This document shows, in pieces, positions 12,613 through 21,635 of a stretch of 64,000 bases of DNA. Source of the stretch: an uncultured Pseudomonadota bacterium (GTDB lineage: Bacteria; Pseudomonadota; Gammaproteobacteria; Steroidobacterales; Steroidobacteraceae); NCBI GenBank assembly GCA_946479515.1, contig CAMLGF010000001.1, positions 1 to 64,000 of the forward strand, written 5' to 3'. Both the position numbers and the translations under genes were made by a program. The notes beneath the pieces are model-generated. The model was not told the origin of the DNA, made no database searches, and saw only the letters and a list, made by a program, of their open reading frames with translations. Every line of letters begins with the position of its first letter. Position 1 is the first letter of the stretch.

Positions 12613-12629
12613 TACACGAACCTGGTGTA
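12613..12629. promoter_or_regulatory. Candidate VapBC operator (inverted repeat)
   Basis: TACAC and GTGTA are inverted around a 7-base centre, ending about 10 bases before the vapB start; a TAATAT stretch (12628-12633) overlaps its right edge. Such a site is where a ribbon-helix-helix antitoxin would autoregulate. The match is short, so this is inference. Confidence 0.3.
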
Positions 12630-12639
12630 ATATTCTGCA

Positions 12640-12882
12640 ATGAAAAACATCACCATTACCCTCGACACCGAAACTGCAAAGTGGGTGAGAGTCAGGGCGG
12701 CCGAGGAGAACAAGAGCGTCTCCCGATTCGTCGGTGACTTGCTGCAGCAACAAATGAAAGACAAGGCGGCGTACCTGCGAGCCATGCGTACCTTCCTGTC
12801 CAAGCCTCCTTACAAGCTGCGCGGCCCGGCAGAACCGCTGCCGAAGCGCGAGGAGCTCTATGACCGACCTGGTATTCGTTGA
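12640..12882 (+). CDS. vapB: Ribbon-helix-helix antitoxin (VapB-like)
   Basis: Small protein of 80 residues that should bind the operator and neutralise the adjacent toxin. The N-terminus MKNITITLDTETAKWVRVRA, followed by ENKSVSRFVGDLL, is a classic ribbon-helix-helix DNA-binding fold; the C-terminal tail (AMRTFLSKPPYKLRG) would wrap the toxin. The last 23 bases overlap the vapC start in another frame, the usual arrangement of coupled antitoxin-toxin pairs. It sits alone on the + strand between two sugar genes on the - strand. Pairing is strongly supported; the VapB name rests on the partner. Confidence 0.85.
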   Translation: MKNITITLDTETAKWVRVRAAEENKSVSRFVGDLLQQQMKDKAAYLRAMRTFLSKPPYKLRGPAEPLPKREELYDRPGIR

Positions 12883-13384
12883 CACCAACATCTTCATCTA
12901 CGCCAAGGACGATTCCGATCAGGAAAAGCGTGCATCGGCGAGAGAATGGCTGGAGGTGCTCTGGCGCGAAGTCCGGGGGCGTACCAGCATCCAGGTGCTC
13001 AGTGAGTACTACACGGCACTCACCCAGAAGACCCGATTCAAGGTGTCGCGCGACGACGCGTGGGGTGACGTATGCGAATTGCTCGAGTGGAAACCGCAGG
13101 AGCTCGACGTCGAGGTCCTCGTTCAAGCGCGCAACCTCGAGGGGCGCTTTCTCGTCAATTGGTGGGATTGCCTGATCATTGCCGCCGCGCAGGTACAGGG
13201 TTGTACGCTGCTGTTGACCGAAGACATGCAGGATGGCCAACGGTTCGACGGGCTCATCGTCCGCAATCCCTTCAAGTTCCGCGTCGCTGAGGCGCACGGA
13301 AGCTACGAATCGTTGCCAAAGATTGCCGCACGTCACCGCGGGCGCGGCCGGCCGCGACGGACTCCCCGGTCCGCGGCCGGCTGA
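12860..13384 (+). CDS. vapC: PIN-domain ribonuclease toxin (VapC-like)
   Basis: Probable Mg-dependent RNase of 174 residues. The acidic PIN residues are present: Asp in LVFVDTNIFIYA, Glu in SIQVLSEYY, Asp in NWWDCLIIAAA and Asp in LLTEDMQDG. ATG at 12860 follows GAGGAG by about 5 bases inside the vapB gene. The PIN core ends near residue 140; the last 30 residues are Arg/Pro/Gly-rich (GRGRPRRTPRS) and are coded by a GC-rich inverted repeat (about 13345-13381), possibly a terminator read through as a tail. The gene ends 7 nt before the convergent ugd stop. Confidence 0.87.
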   Translation: MTDLVFVDTNIFIYAKDDSDQEKRASAREWLEVLWREVRGRTSIQVLSEYYTALTQKTRFKVSRDDAWGDVCELLEWKPQELDVEVLVQARNLEGRFLVNWWDCLIIAAAQVQGCTLLLTEDMQDGQRFDGLIVRNPFKFRVAEAHGSYESLPKIAARHRGRGRPRRTPRSAAG

Positions 13385-13391
13385 ACGACCG

Positions 13392-14729
13392 CTACCTGGG
13401 GGTTCGCTCGCCGCGACCGATCGCGTAGTACGTGAAGCCCTGCTTCTTCATGAATACCGGGTCGTAGAGATTGCGGCCGTCGAAGATCACCGGCGTCTTC
13501 AGCTGCTTCTGGAGCGCGTCGAAATCCGGGCTGCGGAATTCCTTCCACTCCGTGACGATCACCAGCGCATCGGATCCCTCGATGGTCTCTTTGGCGCGCG
13601 CGCACAGCGTCAGGTCCGCACGCTCACCCCAGATGCGTCGGGCTTCTTTCATCGCCGCCGGGTCATAGGCACGCACCTTGGCACCCGCCTTCCACAGCGC
13701 CTCGATGAGCACGCGGCTCGGCGCCTCGCGCATGTCATCCGTACCCGGCTTGAACGCCAGGCCCCAGACCGCGAAAGTCTTGCCCGCGAGCTTGCCGCCG
13801 AAGTGCCGGCTGATCTTGTTGGGCAGCACCTCTTTCTGGCGCTTGTTGACCTCTTCCACCGAGTTCAACAATTGCGGCTCGTATTTCACCCCGCGTGCCG
13901 AGCGGACCAGCGCCTGCACGTCCTTCGGAAAGCACGAGCCGCCATAACCCAGGCCCGGGTAGATGAAGTGGTAGCCGATACGGGCATCGGAGCCGATACC
14001 GACGCGTACTTTTTCAATATCAGCGCCGAACAGCTCGGCGAGATTCGCCAGCTCGTTCATGAAGCTGATCTTGGTGGCCAGCATGGCATTCGCGGCGTAC
14101 TTGGTGAGCTCCGCCGACTTCACATCCATGCAGATGATCTTGTCGCGGCTGCGCGTGAAGGGCTCGTAGAGCGCGCGCAGCAGTTCCATGACGCGCGGGT
14201 TGTCGGCGCCGACGACCACGCGGTCGGGGCGCATGAAGTCGTCGATGGCGGCGCCTTCCTTGAGGAATTCGGGGTTCGAGACCACGTCGAATTCGCATTC
14301 CATCTTGCGGTTCTTGAGCGATTCCGCGACCGCCGCCCCCACCTTCTCGGCGGTGCCGACCGGCACCGTGGATTTCGTGATCACCACCTTGTATTCGGTC
14401 ATGTGCTCGCCGATCGAACGGGCCACGCCTAAAACGTACTTGAGGTCGGCGGACCCGTCTTCGTCGGGTGGCGTGCCGACCGCGATGAGCTGCAGGACGC
14501 CGTGCGCTACGCCTTCGGCGGCGGAGGTGGTGAAGCGCAGGCGCTCCGCGTCGGCATTGCGCTTGACCAGCTCGTCGAGGCCGGGCTCGTGGATGGGGAT
14601 TTCGCCGCGCTTGAGGGCGTCGATCTTCTTCTGATCTACGTCTACGCAGAGGACGTCATTGCCGGCATCGGCCAGGCAGGCTCCGGTGACGAGGCCGACG
14701 TAGCCGGAGCCGAAGATGGTGACTCGCAT
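13392..14729 (-). CDS. ugd: UDP-glucose 6-dehydrogenase
   Basis: Oxidises UDP-glucose to UDP-glucuronate with 2 NAD+, feeding the acidic polysaccharide. It has 445 residues, typical of bacterial Ugd. The N-terminal Rossmann motif is [16 protein letters not shown]; the central [17 protein letters not shown] segment and the catalytic Cys in [17 protein letters not shown] are intact; the C-terminal domain has [20 protein letters not shown]. The start ATG at 14729 is preceded by a weak purine stretch. It lies upstream of the WecA-like gene in the window but is the downstream gene in transcription direction; about 150 bases separate them. Confidence 0.95.
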   Translation of the reverse strand: MRVTIFGSGYVGLVTGACLADAGNDVLCVDVDQKKIDALKRGEIPIHEPGLDELVKRNADAERLRFTTSAAEGVAHGVLQLIAVGTPPDEDGSADLKYVLGVARSIGEHMTEYKVVITKSTVPVGTAEKVGAAVAESLKNRKMECEFDVVSNPEFLKEGAAIDDFMRPDRVVVGADNPRVMELLRALYEPFTRSRDKIICMDVKSAELTKYAANAMLATKISFMNELANLAELFGADIEKVRVGIGSDARIGYHFIYPGLGYGGSCFPKDVQALVRSARGVKYEPQLLNSVEEVNKRQKEVLPNKISRHFGGKLAGKTFAVWGLAFKPGTDDMREAPSRVLIEALWKAGAKVRAYDPAAMKEARRIWGERADLTLCARAKETIEGSDALVIVTEWKEFRSPDFDALQKQLKTPVIFDGRNLYDPVFMKKQGFTYYAIGRGERTPR

Positions 14730-14876
14730 GTATTCCTGTTAGTTCTGTACTGGAAGAATTGCGCCCGATAGCGGGCAAGGCTGCGAATTCTAATGGATCC
14801 CTGAATTCCAAAGCCCCCCAGTGATTGTCAGACTGGAGGAGTCCGGCGGTTCAATTGTTGGGCAGGCGCAGCTGCG

Positions 14877-15965
14877 TCACGCAACCTCGGCGTCCGGCGA
14901 GCCCGTCCGGCGCAGGCTCTTGGGCACGAAGAACCAGAGCAGGTGAGCATTGTGCATGAGAAGGACCATACCAACGCCAGCCAGCAACCACAGTGCAAAT
15001 GCCCATGCGTCAGACACGGTGTAACTCTGTATCGCGAGGCCCGCCGCACTGAGCAGCGTGGCCGCGCCAATGAAAACGAAGAACGCGCCACGCACACCAA
15101 ATCCCGCATCCAGAAGCTTGTGATGAAAATGCGCACGATCGGGCTTGAACGGCGAAAGGCCATTGATCACACGGCGAACCGTAGTCCAGAGCAGCTCATA
15201 CAAAGGAACGGCCACGACCCACAACGTGACCACAGGACTGATGTGCGAACCGCTGCGTTGAGACACCCGGATGGCGATGCATGCGAGTACGAAGCCTAAC
15301 AACGTGCTGCCGGCATCGCCCATGAAACAACGCATGCGCCGGTTGAACTTCGCGGGGATGTTGAAGATCAGGAACGCAGTAATTGCACCGCACATCACCA
15401 GAGTAATGCCTCGCACGCTGCCGGTGCCGGCGGTGACGGACAATGTCATGAGCGCGAGCATGGCGATCAAGGCCATCGTTCCCGCCAGGCCATCCATGCC
15501 ATCGAGCATGTTGAACGCGTTGATCGCGCCCATGATGGCCAGGCATGTGAAGACCGAGGACTGCCAATCCAAAAACTCAGTGGGCTGCCCAAACGGGCTG
15601 CCCAGCGTGTGGATCTCGAAATCGGGCGACGATCCCATCACCAGCAGTGCTGCGATGAGATGCGCGACCAACCGCGCTGCCGGCGAAACCTCAAACTTGT
15701 CATCCAGCAGACCCACCAGCACAACCAGTGCCGCCGCCGACAATACGGGGGCAGATACCAATGGCCCGGATGGCAGGAGACCCAGTCCAAAGACGCATCC
15801 CATGAACATCGCGAGCCCACCCACCACGGGAATCTCGCCGTGGTGAGTCTTCCTTCCGCCCGGTCTGTCCACGAGATCGACAGCGACAGCCACCGGCCGA
15901 AGGGCGGCAATCGCAAGTAGCGTCGCGAAGAAACAAGCTATGGCAGCGCCGAAATCCGTAATCAC
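14877..15965 (-). CDS. WecA-like undecaprenyl-phosphate sugar-1-phosphate transferase
   Basis: Multi-pass inner-membrane enzyme (362 residues, about 10 helices) that transfers a HexNAc-1-phosphate to undecaprenyl phosphate and so starts repeat-unit assembly. Signatures: GGLAMFMG after RPGGRKTHHGEIP, the metal-binding LLDDKFEVSP, AINAFNMLDGMDGLAG, FMGDAGSTLLGF, and FKPDRAHFHHKLLDAG. These are diagnostic of the WecA/TagO/MraY superfamily. GTG at 15965 is the start, with GGAGA about 5 nt upstream. No other initiating transferase of the WbaP/PssY type occurs in the window, so this is the best candidate for initiation of the exopolysaccharide locus, although a housekeeping O-antigen role is possible. 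Confidence 0.9.
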   Translation of the reverse strand: MITDFGAAIACFFATLLAIAALRPVAVAVDLVDRPGGRKTHHGEIPVVGGLAMFMGCVFGLGLLPSGPLVSAPVLSAAALVVLVGLLDDKFEVSPAARLVAHLIAALLVMGSSPDFEIHTLGSPFGQPTEFLDWQSSVFTCLAIMGAINAFNMLDGMDGLAGTMALIAMLALMTLSVTAGTGSVRGITLVMCGAITAFLIFNIPAKFNRRMRCFMGDAGSTLLGFVLACIAIRVSQRSGSHISPVVTLWVVAVPLYELLWTTVRRVINGLSPFKPDRAHFHHKLLDAGFGVRGAFFVFIGAATLLSAAGLAIQSYTVSDAWAFALWLLAGVGMVLLMHNAHLLWFFVPKSLRRTGSPDAEVA

Positions 15966-16209
15966 GAAATCTCCGAGAATCCTTGCCGCGGCCGTCCGCC
16001 TACTCCGGTGAGAAGGCAGGGAGTATACCTACAAGATTTAAAAGAAAGAGACGATGGGAGCTTGATTTTGAGCACCTTTTCCCACTCTGGCGGCAAGACA
16101 ATGCAGGCCAGGAGGTGTCTCTGTCACCAGTCGGCGATTTGAGACAAGGAACAAGGAAACGCCTCGAACGCGGCCCGCAACATCGCCTGCAGCAATCTCG
16201 CTGGGACCC
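15966..16209. other. Intergenic segment before the IS remnant
   Basis: No supported gene. The open frame at 15983-16291 has no recognisable similarity and is interrupted by unusual composition (AAGATTTAAAAGAAAGAGACG near 16031-16050, AT-rich). It likely holds the promoter region of the WecA-like gene and the edge of the decayed insertion. Confidence 0.5.
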
Positions 16210-16234
16210 TGTACCCCCCCGATTCCGAGGACCG

Positions 16235-16670
16235 CTTGGATGTAGAGCTTTCCCAGCGGAGGGCTCGAACGCAGAAATCCCGATTCGGTGAAGAGAAGAT
16301 CATCTCGATCCTTCGAGACGCCAGCGCTGGCATCAAAGTGGCGGAGCTGGTTCGCAAATACGGCATCAGCGCACCGACCTACTGCCCGCGAGTGAAGGCG
16401 CCGCTCATCGTTCCGGTACAACCGAATGAGGTCTGGTCCGCCGACTTCATGTCGGATGCGCTGTCGTCGGACCGCCGATTCCGCAAGTTCATTTCAACCG
16501 CAAGGCGCTAGCGATCGACAACAAATGGGCTGGCACGCATGGCGATGCCCTGGAGGGCATCCCGCCTGGGCGACCCATGCAGAACGGCTTCATCGAACGC
16601 TCGATCAAGCCTTTCGCTAGGATGTGCTCAACTGCTGCGTGTTCGAAATACTCGGCGAGGTACGCGGCAT
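16235..16670 (+). pseudogene. Decayed IS3-family transposase (orfA and orfB fragments)
   Basis: Remnant in pieces. First, orfA N-terminal similarity, RFGEEKIISILRDASAGIKV then AELVRKYGIS, reads from about 16274. It is then joined, by deletion, to an orfB segment, VPVQPNEVWSADFMSDAL plus RRFRKF, which includes the first Asp of the DDE triad. A +1 shift gives NRKALAID (about 16497). A further deletion leads to PGRPMQNGFIERS (about 16565-16605) with the final Glu of the triad, and another frameshift to VLNCCVFEILGEVR (about 16624-16665). Only some 440 bp remain of an element that is normally about 1.2 kb, and no intact frame survives. A TGTACCCCCCC run at 16210-16220 could be the left terminal repeat; the right end is not seen. 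Confidence 0.85.
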
Positions 16671-16674
16671 GACC

Positions 16675-17415
16675 CTATTGAGCATCACCGCTGCGCTTGC
16701 GACAAACGTAAAGAATGTTTTCCCCGAAATTGTGCAGCCAGTCAATTCGGCTCAGCGCTCCTTCAAGCCGACTCAACACAGAGATCGGAAGAATCGGACG
16801 CGCGGTGGAAGCTGGGAAGACACACAAATGGTGCGCTTTCACGATCTCCAATCCATTTTCTGAAAGCAATTTTTCAACTTCTGCAGTGCTCATGCCGTGA
16901 CCACGCTTCCTGCCAAGTAAACGTCCAATACGATTCCGAGTACTCTGCACGTTCTTGTGATTGTTGAATACCAGGAATCCGTCGCGAGCAAGGTGAGCCC
17001 TTAGAATCCTGATCACTTGTGTCCGTAGTTCTGGCTGTGCGTTCGGAAAGAATCTGAATGCGGTAATCAAATTGAACTGCCGTTCACCAAGCACATCTTT
17101 CGCAGTGAGGTCCGCTTCGATCAGTTCCGCGCCAGATCCCGTTCTGCGCGCAACATCAAGCATCGTTCTCGACACATCCACGCCCACACTAACTTTTGCT
17201 CGATCTGCAAGATAGTTGAGAACTCTCCCGGTGCCACAAGCGAAATCCAGATGCAGGATGTCCTTGCCGCCGTAGTGGGAGTCAATAATCCGATCCAGCA
17301 ATCCCTGCTCCAACTTCCAGACCATATGGCGATAGGGATTGAGCGAAAAGGTGGCATGGTAGGAGTCGCCTTTACCCTGCTCCAGGTGAGATGTTCTGTA
17401 ATCTGGACTCGTCAC
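16675..17415 (-). CDS. Class I SAM-dependent methyltransferase
   Basis: 246-residue methyltransferase. Motif I is LHLDFACGTGRVLNYLA (about 53-68), the acidic residue of motif II is VGVDVSRTMLDVA, and motif IV is QFNLITAFRFFPN. No membrane segment. GTG at 17415 is preceded by AGGAG at about 5-6 nt. It lies 8 nt after the phosphotransferase gene and overlaps the IS remnant's edge only at its end, in the most downstream position of the locus. The substrate is unknown; by context it may methylate a sugar of the exopolysaccharide. Its base composition is lower in GC than the flanks. Confidence 0.8.
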   Translation of the reverse strand: MTSPDYRTSHLEQGKGDSYHATFSLNPYRHMVWKLEQGLLDRIIDSHYGGKDILHLDFACGTGRVLNYLADRAKVSVGVDVSRTMLDVARRTGSGAELIEADLTAKDVLGERQFNLITAFRFFPNAQPELRTQVIRILRAHLARDGFLVFNNHKNVQSTRNRIGRLLGRKRGHGMSTAEVEKLLSENGLEIVKAHHLCVFPASTARPILPISVLSRLEGALSRIDWLHNFGENILYVCRKRSGDAQ

Positions 17416-17423
17416 GTAGTCTC

Positions 17424-18203
17424 CTAATGGTCAACAAGGGTTTCAGCCGCAGGATCCCAAGTCCAAAGGGATTCACTGAAAGCCTCAGTCAAGGCCTCGC
17501 TTCTCGAAAGCAGCCAGCGGCCCAGGCCGCGACTGTGTTGCCGGCGCGTAGGTTGCTTCGTTCTGAAAAATCGGTCTGCATACTCCGCGAGGCTGCGGTC
17601 ATACGGCAATTGCGCTTCACGAAGATAGGCCGCGATGAATCGGCGCGCCGGCCGGGTAACGTAGTCTTTGATCAAGTAGGAAGCCGATGGCGTCCATAAC
17701 ATGTGGTTTGCATACCATAGCAGGTCAAAATAGGCCGGTCCGTAGGTCGCGTTGCCGCCATGCCTGCTCGTTGTCTGCCAGTCCAGGATCACCAAAGCGG
17801 ACGCTTGCGTGTCCCAGCAGATATTCTCTCCGTTGTAATCCCCGTGCAGAAAGACTTGAGGCGCCGCAGTCGATCTAAACTCGGCCGGCAGCTCGGAACG
17901 CATGTGCTCCGGTAGTGTCAAGTCGCGATGGATAACCGCCAGTGACCGTCCGGCCAACTCCATGATTCCGTCGGTGAGTGTCCCTTTGTTCAACAGTCGG
18001 CGTACCGAGACAAGGTTATATATGCGCTCAAAGACAGCTGTTCCTGTCGCCTCTTGATACTCAATGACCTCCGGCACTCGAAACAACCCGCTTCGCTTGC
18101 CGATTTCACCACCTCGTCGCGTCTTTTCAATCTCAACCTGCATAAGCTTTGGGTCAGCATTCTTGCTGACCGCGTCTTCAGCAAACTGAACATTCCTACT
18201 CAC
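17424..18203 (-). CDS. APH/choline-kinase-fold phosphotransferase
   Basis: 259-residue kinase of the aminoglycoside phosphotransferase (APH) fold. The catalytic loop QVFLHGDYNGENICWD and the metal Asp in LVILDWQTTSRHG are clear. The first half is short and the nucleotide loop is weak, so the N-terminus may be degenerate. In a polysaccharide locus such enzymes may phosphorylate a sugar, choline or another decorating group; drug resistance is not implied. It is coupled with the downstream methyltransferase (8-nt gap). GTG start. Function is unknown; the fold call is firm. Confidence 0.8.
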   Translation of the reverse strand: MSRNVQFAEDAVSKNADPKLMQVEIEKTRRGGEIGKRSGLFRVPEVIEYQEATGTAVFERIYNLVSVRRLLNKGTLTDGIMELAGRSLAVIHRDLTLPEHMRSELPAEFRSTAAPQVFLHGDYNGENICWDTQASALVILDWQTTSRHGGNATYGPAYFDLLWYANHMLWTPSASYLIKDYVTRPARRFIAAYLREAQLPYDRSLAEYADRFFRTKQPTRRQHSRGLGRWLLSRSEALTEAFSESLWTWDPAAETLVDH

Positions 18204-18524
18204 AGCCCAACGTCCCCCTCCCCCGCTTTCAGTCGCGGATTGATCCAGAATCAGGCCGCGAGTTTAGCGTAAGCATCCGGTCCGGGCACTCTCGTGAGAC
18301 TGGCTGCGTATTCCAGCAATCGTGAACATTAAATCCACGCGATGGTGAACAGTGCTGGGCACGTCGATTGGAGAGTGGGTGACTACGTCAGGTGTTCATG
18401 ATCCGTCACCCAAGCCGAAACGTCCGGCGCATTGCGACGGATTCATTCGCCTGGCTGCCTTTCAACGGTAAGCCGAAGGGGAGTTTGACGGCGCATCCGG
18501 CAGAAACTCATGCGCCCACCAATC
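18204..18524. other. Intergenic gap with GTGAACA/TGTTCA repeats
   Basis: No supported coding gene. The sequence holds GTGAACA at 18322-18328 and 18345-18351 and the inverted TGTTCA at 18393-18398, within a stretch that resembles the repeated ends of IS21-type elements, but no transposase frame follows. It could be an insertion scar or regulatory DNA between the WbuB-like gene and the phosphotransferase gene. Confidence 0.4.
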
Positions 18525-19772
18525 TCATTTTCCTGAGTCGTCTGGTCTTGCAGCCAGGATCTCGAGGACGTCTGCCATCCTTGCCGCCAAGTGAGCGCGG
18601 TCGTATCTCGGGGCTGCCGACAGGGCCGCCGCGCGCATCTCCGCCAGGCTCTGCTCCGAGACCGCAAATTCCTCGATCTTGGCCGCGAGTTGGCCGTGAT
18701 CCCCGGGCTGGAAGATCTCCCCTACACGTTCTCGCGTGACAATCTCGGCAGACTCTCCCAGCACACCGTGGATTACAGGAATGCCCATGGCCATGCACTC
18801 GAACAACTTGGAGGGTATGACCGATTTGAAGAGCTCATTGGGACGCAAGTGGATGATAGTGGCGTCCAACAACGACCAATAACGCGGCACCTGCTCTTTC
18901 GAGACGCTGTCCAAGAACAGTACATTGTCCAGGCCGCGATCCTGCGCCATTTTCTTGAGCTCAGCCTTCCGCGCACCCTCACCCAGCAGCAGCAGCCGGT
19001 ATCGATCACCGTTCGGCCTCGTGCGCAGCGTGGCGGCCGCTTCAAGCAAAGTCTCCAGGCCATGCGCCATGCCGTGAGTACCCACGTAGCCCACCACGAA
19101 CTTGCCGGTCAGCTTGAGCTCCGCGCTCAGCTCCGCGTCGCGCTCGCGCGGCGCGAAGCGCATGAGGTCCGCTCCGTTGGTGACCACGACTATCTTCTCG
19201 GCGGGGATGCCGCGAGCAACCAGGTGTTCCCGGAAACTGCCGGTCACCGAAACGATGCCGCGACAATGCCGGTACAAATGCATCTCGATGCGCCGCAGGA
19301 GCTTGAGCCCCATCGATTCGCGCAGCGCGCCCACCGCTGATATGGACTCCGGCCACAGATCACGAAGCTCGAACACCCAGGGTCGGCGCCGCAGCGTCCC
19401 CAGCATCCGGCCGGCACAGGCCGTGAAGAACTGCGGCGAGGTTGCCACGATGATGTCGGGACGCCGCACGAACAGACCGGCGATGGTGGCGGTCAACATG
19501 TAGCTCAGGAAGTCGAGGACGCGTAAAAACACACCGGCGTTGGGCGCGATGTAGCTCCAGACGCGGATGACCCTGATGCCATCGACGGACTCGATCGAGC
19601 GCCAGCGATTGTGGTGCCCAGGAAACAGCTTGCCGGTGGGGAAATTTGGCGCGCAGGTAATCACCGTCACCTCGTGGCCCATCCGGACCCATTCCCGGCA
19701 ATGCTCGAAAGTGCGGCTGGCCGGCGCATTGACCTCCGGCGGGAAATTGTCGCTCAGGAACAGGATCTTCAC
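18525..19772 (-). CDS. Glycosyltransferase family 4, WbuB-like
   Basis: Adds a sugar from a nucleotide donor to the lipid-linked repeat unit. It is 415 residues, a GT-B fold enzyme. The N-terminal MKILFLSDNFPPEVNAPA and HCREWVRMGHEVTVITCAPN, with FELRDLWPESI, are hallmarks of the WbuB (N-acetylfucosaminyl transferase-like) group. The C-terminal half has GYVGTHGMAHGLETLLEAA and the nucleotide-sugar Glu motif around PSKLFECMAMGIPVIHG. ATG at 19772. It is followed (upstream) by a 204-base gap and then the heparinase-like gene. Sugar specificity cannot be set from sequence. Confidence 0.9.
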   Translation of the reverse strand: MKILFLSDNFPPEVNAPASRTFEHCREWVRMGHEVTVITCAPNFPTGKLFPGHHNRWRSIESVDGIRVIRVWSYIAPNAGVFLRVLDFLSYMLTATIAGLFVRRPDIIVATSPQFFTACAGRMLGTLRRRPWVFELRDLWPESISAVGALRESMGLKLLRRIEMHLYRHCRGIVSVTGSFREHLVARGIPAEKIVVVTNGADLMRFAPRERDAELSAELKLTGKFVVGYVGTHGMAHGLETLLEAAATLRTRPNGDRYRLLLLGEGARKAELKKMAQDRGLDNVLFLDSVSKEQVPRYWSLLDATIIHLRPNELFKSVIPSKLFECMAMGIPVIHGVLGESAEIVTRERVGEIFQPGDHGQLAAKIEEFAVSEQSLAEMRAAALSAAPRYDRAHLAARMADVLEILAARPDDSGK

Positions 19773-19976
19773 GGCGAGGCAGTGGCTACCTTATGCATCT
19801 CTACAAGGTCCAGTGGTTGCGGCCCGCCGGCAACTTGTCGGGAGAGACACCCGCGCGGCGGTCCAGCACCTCGAATTGCAGAATGAGGCGCGATCTCGCG
19901 GTCAAGAAGCAGTTGACTATCCCAGTAGTCTTGCACACTGGCGTACCAGCGCTGATCCAGGGCGCGAACCGACGCG

Positions 19977-21614
19977 CTAGGCATTGCCTTCAACGCCCTC
20001 TATCGCATGGCTCATCCGTCTATTGGCCGAGCAGCTCGCGGACAATTCTATGCATTTGGCGGGAATTCGCCGGCCGAAGGCTGGAGCATATTCGTAGTCG
20101 GACAAGCTCATGCGATCCCAACCTTCCGCAGAGATTCGGACAATGATTTGTCCCTCCTGATCCAGCACCGCGCAACTACCGTCCGCGGAAAGCTCGGGAT
20201 TGTAATCCGGATGCAGGTGGACATGAGCAACTATCTGATGGCTCCCACGCGTGCGGATGAGGTCGTGGATCTCCAGACGGCGGCCGCTCCACCGCCACTC
20301 CCGCTGGTGGATGGGTCCGCCGGGCAGATGTCGATACCCATCGTGTTCGGCGAGCAGTGAAGCGGCCGGGTCCCCAACGTTCAGTCGGCGGGTATGCGCA
20401 CGGCGGCCAACACGAAACGACCCCCACACTTCGGATGAATCGAGGCCGTCGATCACGACCGTATTGTGCGCGGCCGTGGAACGCTCGCGCGCGCGAATGT
20501 CGTTCACCTCATACGTGGAGACGCCCGTATCCACCACTACCCGGCGACCCGCGATACTGAGTTCGTAAGTAAGATTGTCTGCGTGGCCGTGGCCCGGGTT
20601 GTGATCGGGACCCAAACCGCCGATGTCGGCGACCAGCGTCCAATCTCCCCAGGCGACGCGCGCAAAAGCCAGGGGGGACTCAGCGTCTGGAACGCGGGCT
20701 TCGAGGCCAAGGCGTGAAAGATAGGCTACCAGCTCACCGGGACGGGCTGCGGCACCCAAGGCGGTATCGTTGAGTTGCGGCCAGTCGCCATCTGGTTGCG
20801 CGATGGACACACCCCAGCCGACCATGCGGCACGCGGTAGCGACCAACCACGCCGGCGGCTCGAACCCGAAGCAACGCAGAAAATTGACGGCATCCAACAT
20901 GCCTTCGGCGATGATGCCTTGATACATTGGGGCGAGTTCGTTGTGCGCGCCGTCGGGAAGGATCTGATCTTCGATCTGCGCCCGCAGGCCGCGCAAACCA
21001 CGCTCGCGCCAGTTGTCGGCTTCGGCCCCCGAGAAGAAACACCCCGCGATCAACAGAGTCTTGTAGTTCTCGAGCAGGTGGTTGCCCAGAAGGTGATGCT
21101 CCAATCGAGCCAATAGATGGCGCACTTGCTGCGCCAGGCTGGCAAGGTCACGCACGGTGAGTTCTCCCGCACCCGACACTTGCCACTTGATCCAGTTCAC
21201 CACTCGTAGCGAGATCGGATAGGGATCCCAGGCGACGCCACTGCCGGGAGGATTCTCGGCGATCCAGCGGTCCATGATCACACGGTGCCAGGCACGACGG
21301 CTCGAGGCGCCGACAGCGTTCAGGTCATCAAAGTAATGCAGCTGGTATAGCCAGAGCTTCGGCATGGCCATGTTGCGCCAGATATCGGGCGAAGAGATGT
21401 CGGCAGCAACCCCGATGAGCTCAATGCGCTCCACCGATATCAGGGACGCTGGGCGCCGCAGGGACTCAACCCAGCCGGTGGCGGTACTGCGCAGCGGCGG
21501 CGGATCTGCGGGAGGCAATCCACCACGAACCAGCCCCCGCCAGATCCGGTTGGTGATCTGGATGGGACGCAGGTGCCGAACCGTGCGCATCAGCTTGCCA
21601 ATGTCAGTGGGCAT
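19977..21614 (-). CDS. Heparinase II/III-like polysaccharide lyase
   Basis: 545 residues. It has the alpha/alpha-toroid N-terminal domain typical of uronate lyases (PISLRVVNWIKWQ, HLLGNHLLENYKTLLIAGCF), then the beta-sandwich domain with DHNPGHGHADNLTYELSIAG and VVDTGVSTYE. The His and Tyr residues in these segments correspond to the family's acid/base pair region. No clear signal peptide is visible (MPTDIGKLMRTVRHLRP), so it may be cytoplasmic or exported in a non-classical way. Located between the WbuB-like transferase and the two-domain oxidoreductase (21-nt gap), it belongs to a recurrent set in exopolysaccharide loci. Its presence suggests a uronate-containing polymer that is trimmed or remodelled. 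Confidence 0.87.
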   Translation of the reverse strand: MPTDIGKLMRTVRHLRPIQITNRIWRGLVRGGLPPADPPPLRSTATGWVESLRRPASLISVERIELIGVAADISSPDIWRNMAMPKLWLYQLHYFDDLNAVGASSRRAWHRVIMDRWIAENPPGSGVAWDPYPISLRVVNWIKWQVSGAGELTVRDLASLAQQVRHLLARLEHHLLGNHLLENYKTLLIAGCFFSGAEADNWRERGLRGLRAQIEDQILPDGAHNELAPMYQGIIAEGMLDAVNFLRCFGFEPPAWLVATACRMVGWGVSIAQPDGDWPQLNDTALGAAARPGELVAYLSRLGLEARVPDAESPLAFARVAWGDWTLVADIGGLGPDHNPGHGHADNLTYELSIAGRRVVVDTGVSTYEVNDIRARERSTAAHNTVVIDGLDSSEVWGSFRVGRRAHTRRLNVGDPAASLLAEHDGYRHLPGGPIHQREWRWSGRRLEIHDLIRTRGSHQIVAHVHLHPDYNPELSADGSCAVLDQEGQIIVRISAEGWDRMSLSDYEYAPAFGRRIPAKCIELSASCSANRRMSHAIEGVEGNA

Positions 21615-21635
21615 GAAAGTAGCGCCCGAATGTGC

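Noticed and set aside
17424..18203. Aminoglycoside resistance gene
   Set aside because: Only the broad kinase fold is shared; context is polysaccharide synthesis and no resistance-specific residues are recognised.
19769..19993. Small minus-strand frame of 74 codons between the WbuB-like gene and the heparinase gene
   Set aside because: No ribosome site, no similarity, and it overlaps both neighbours' ends; treated as non-coding.
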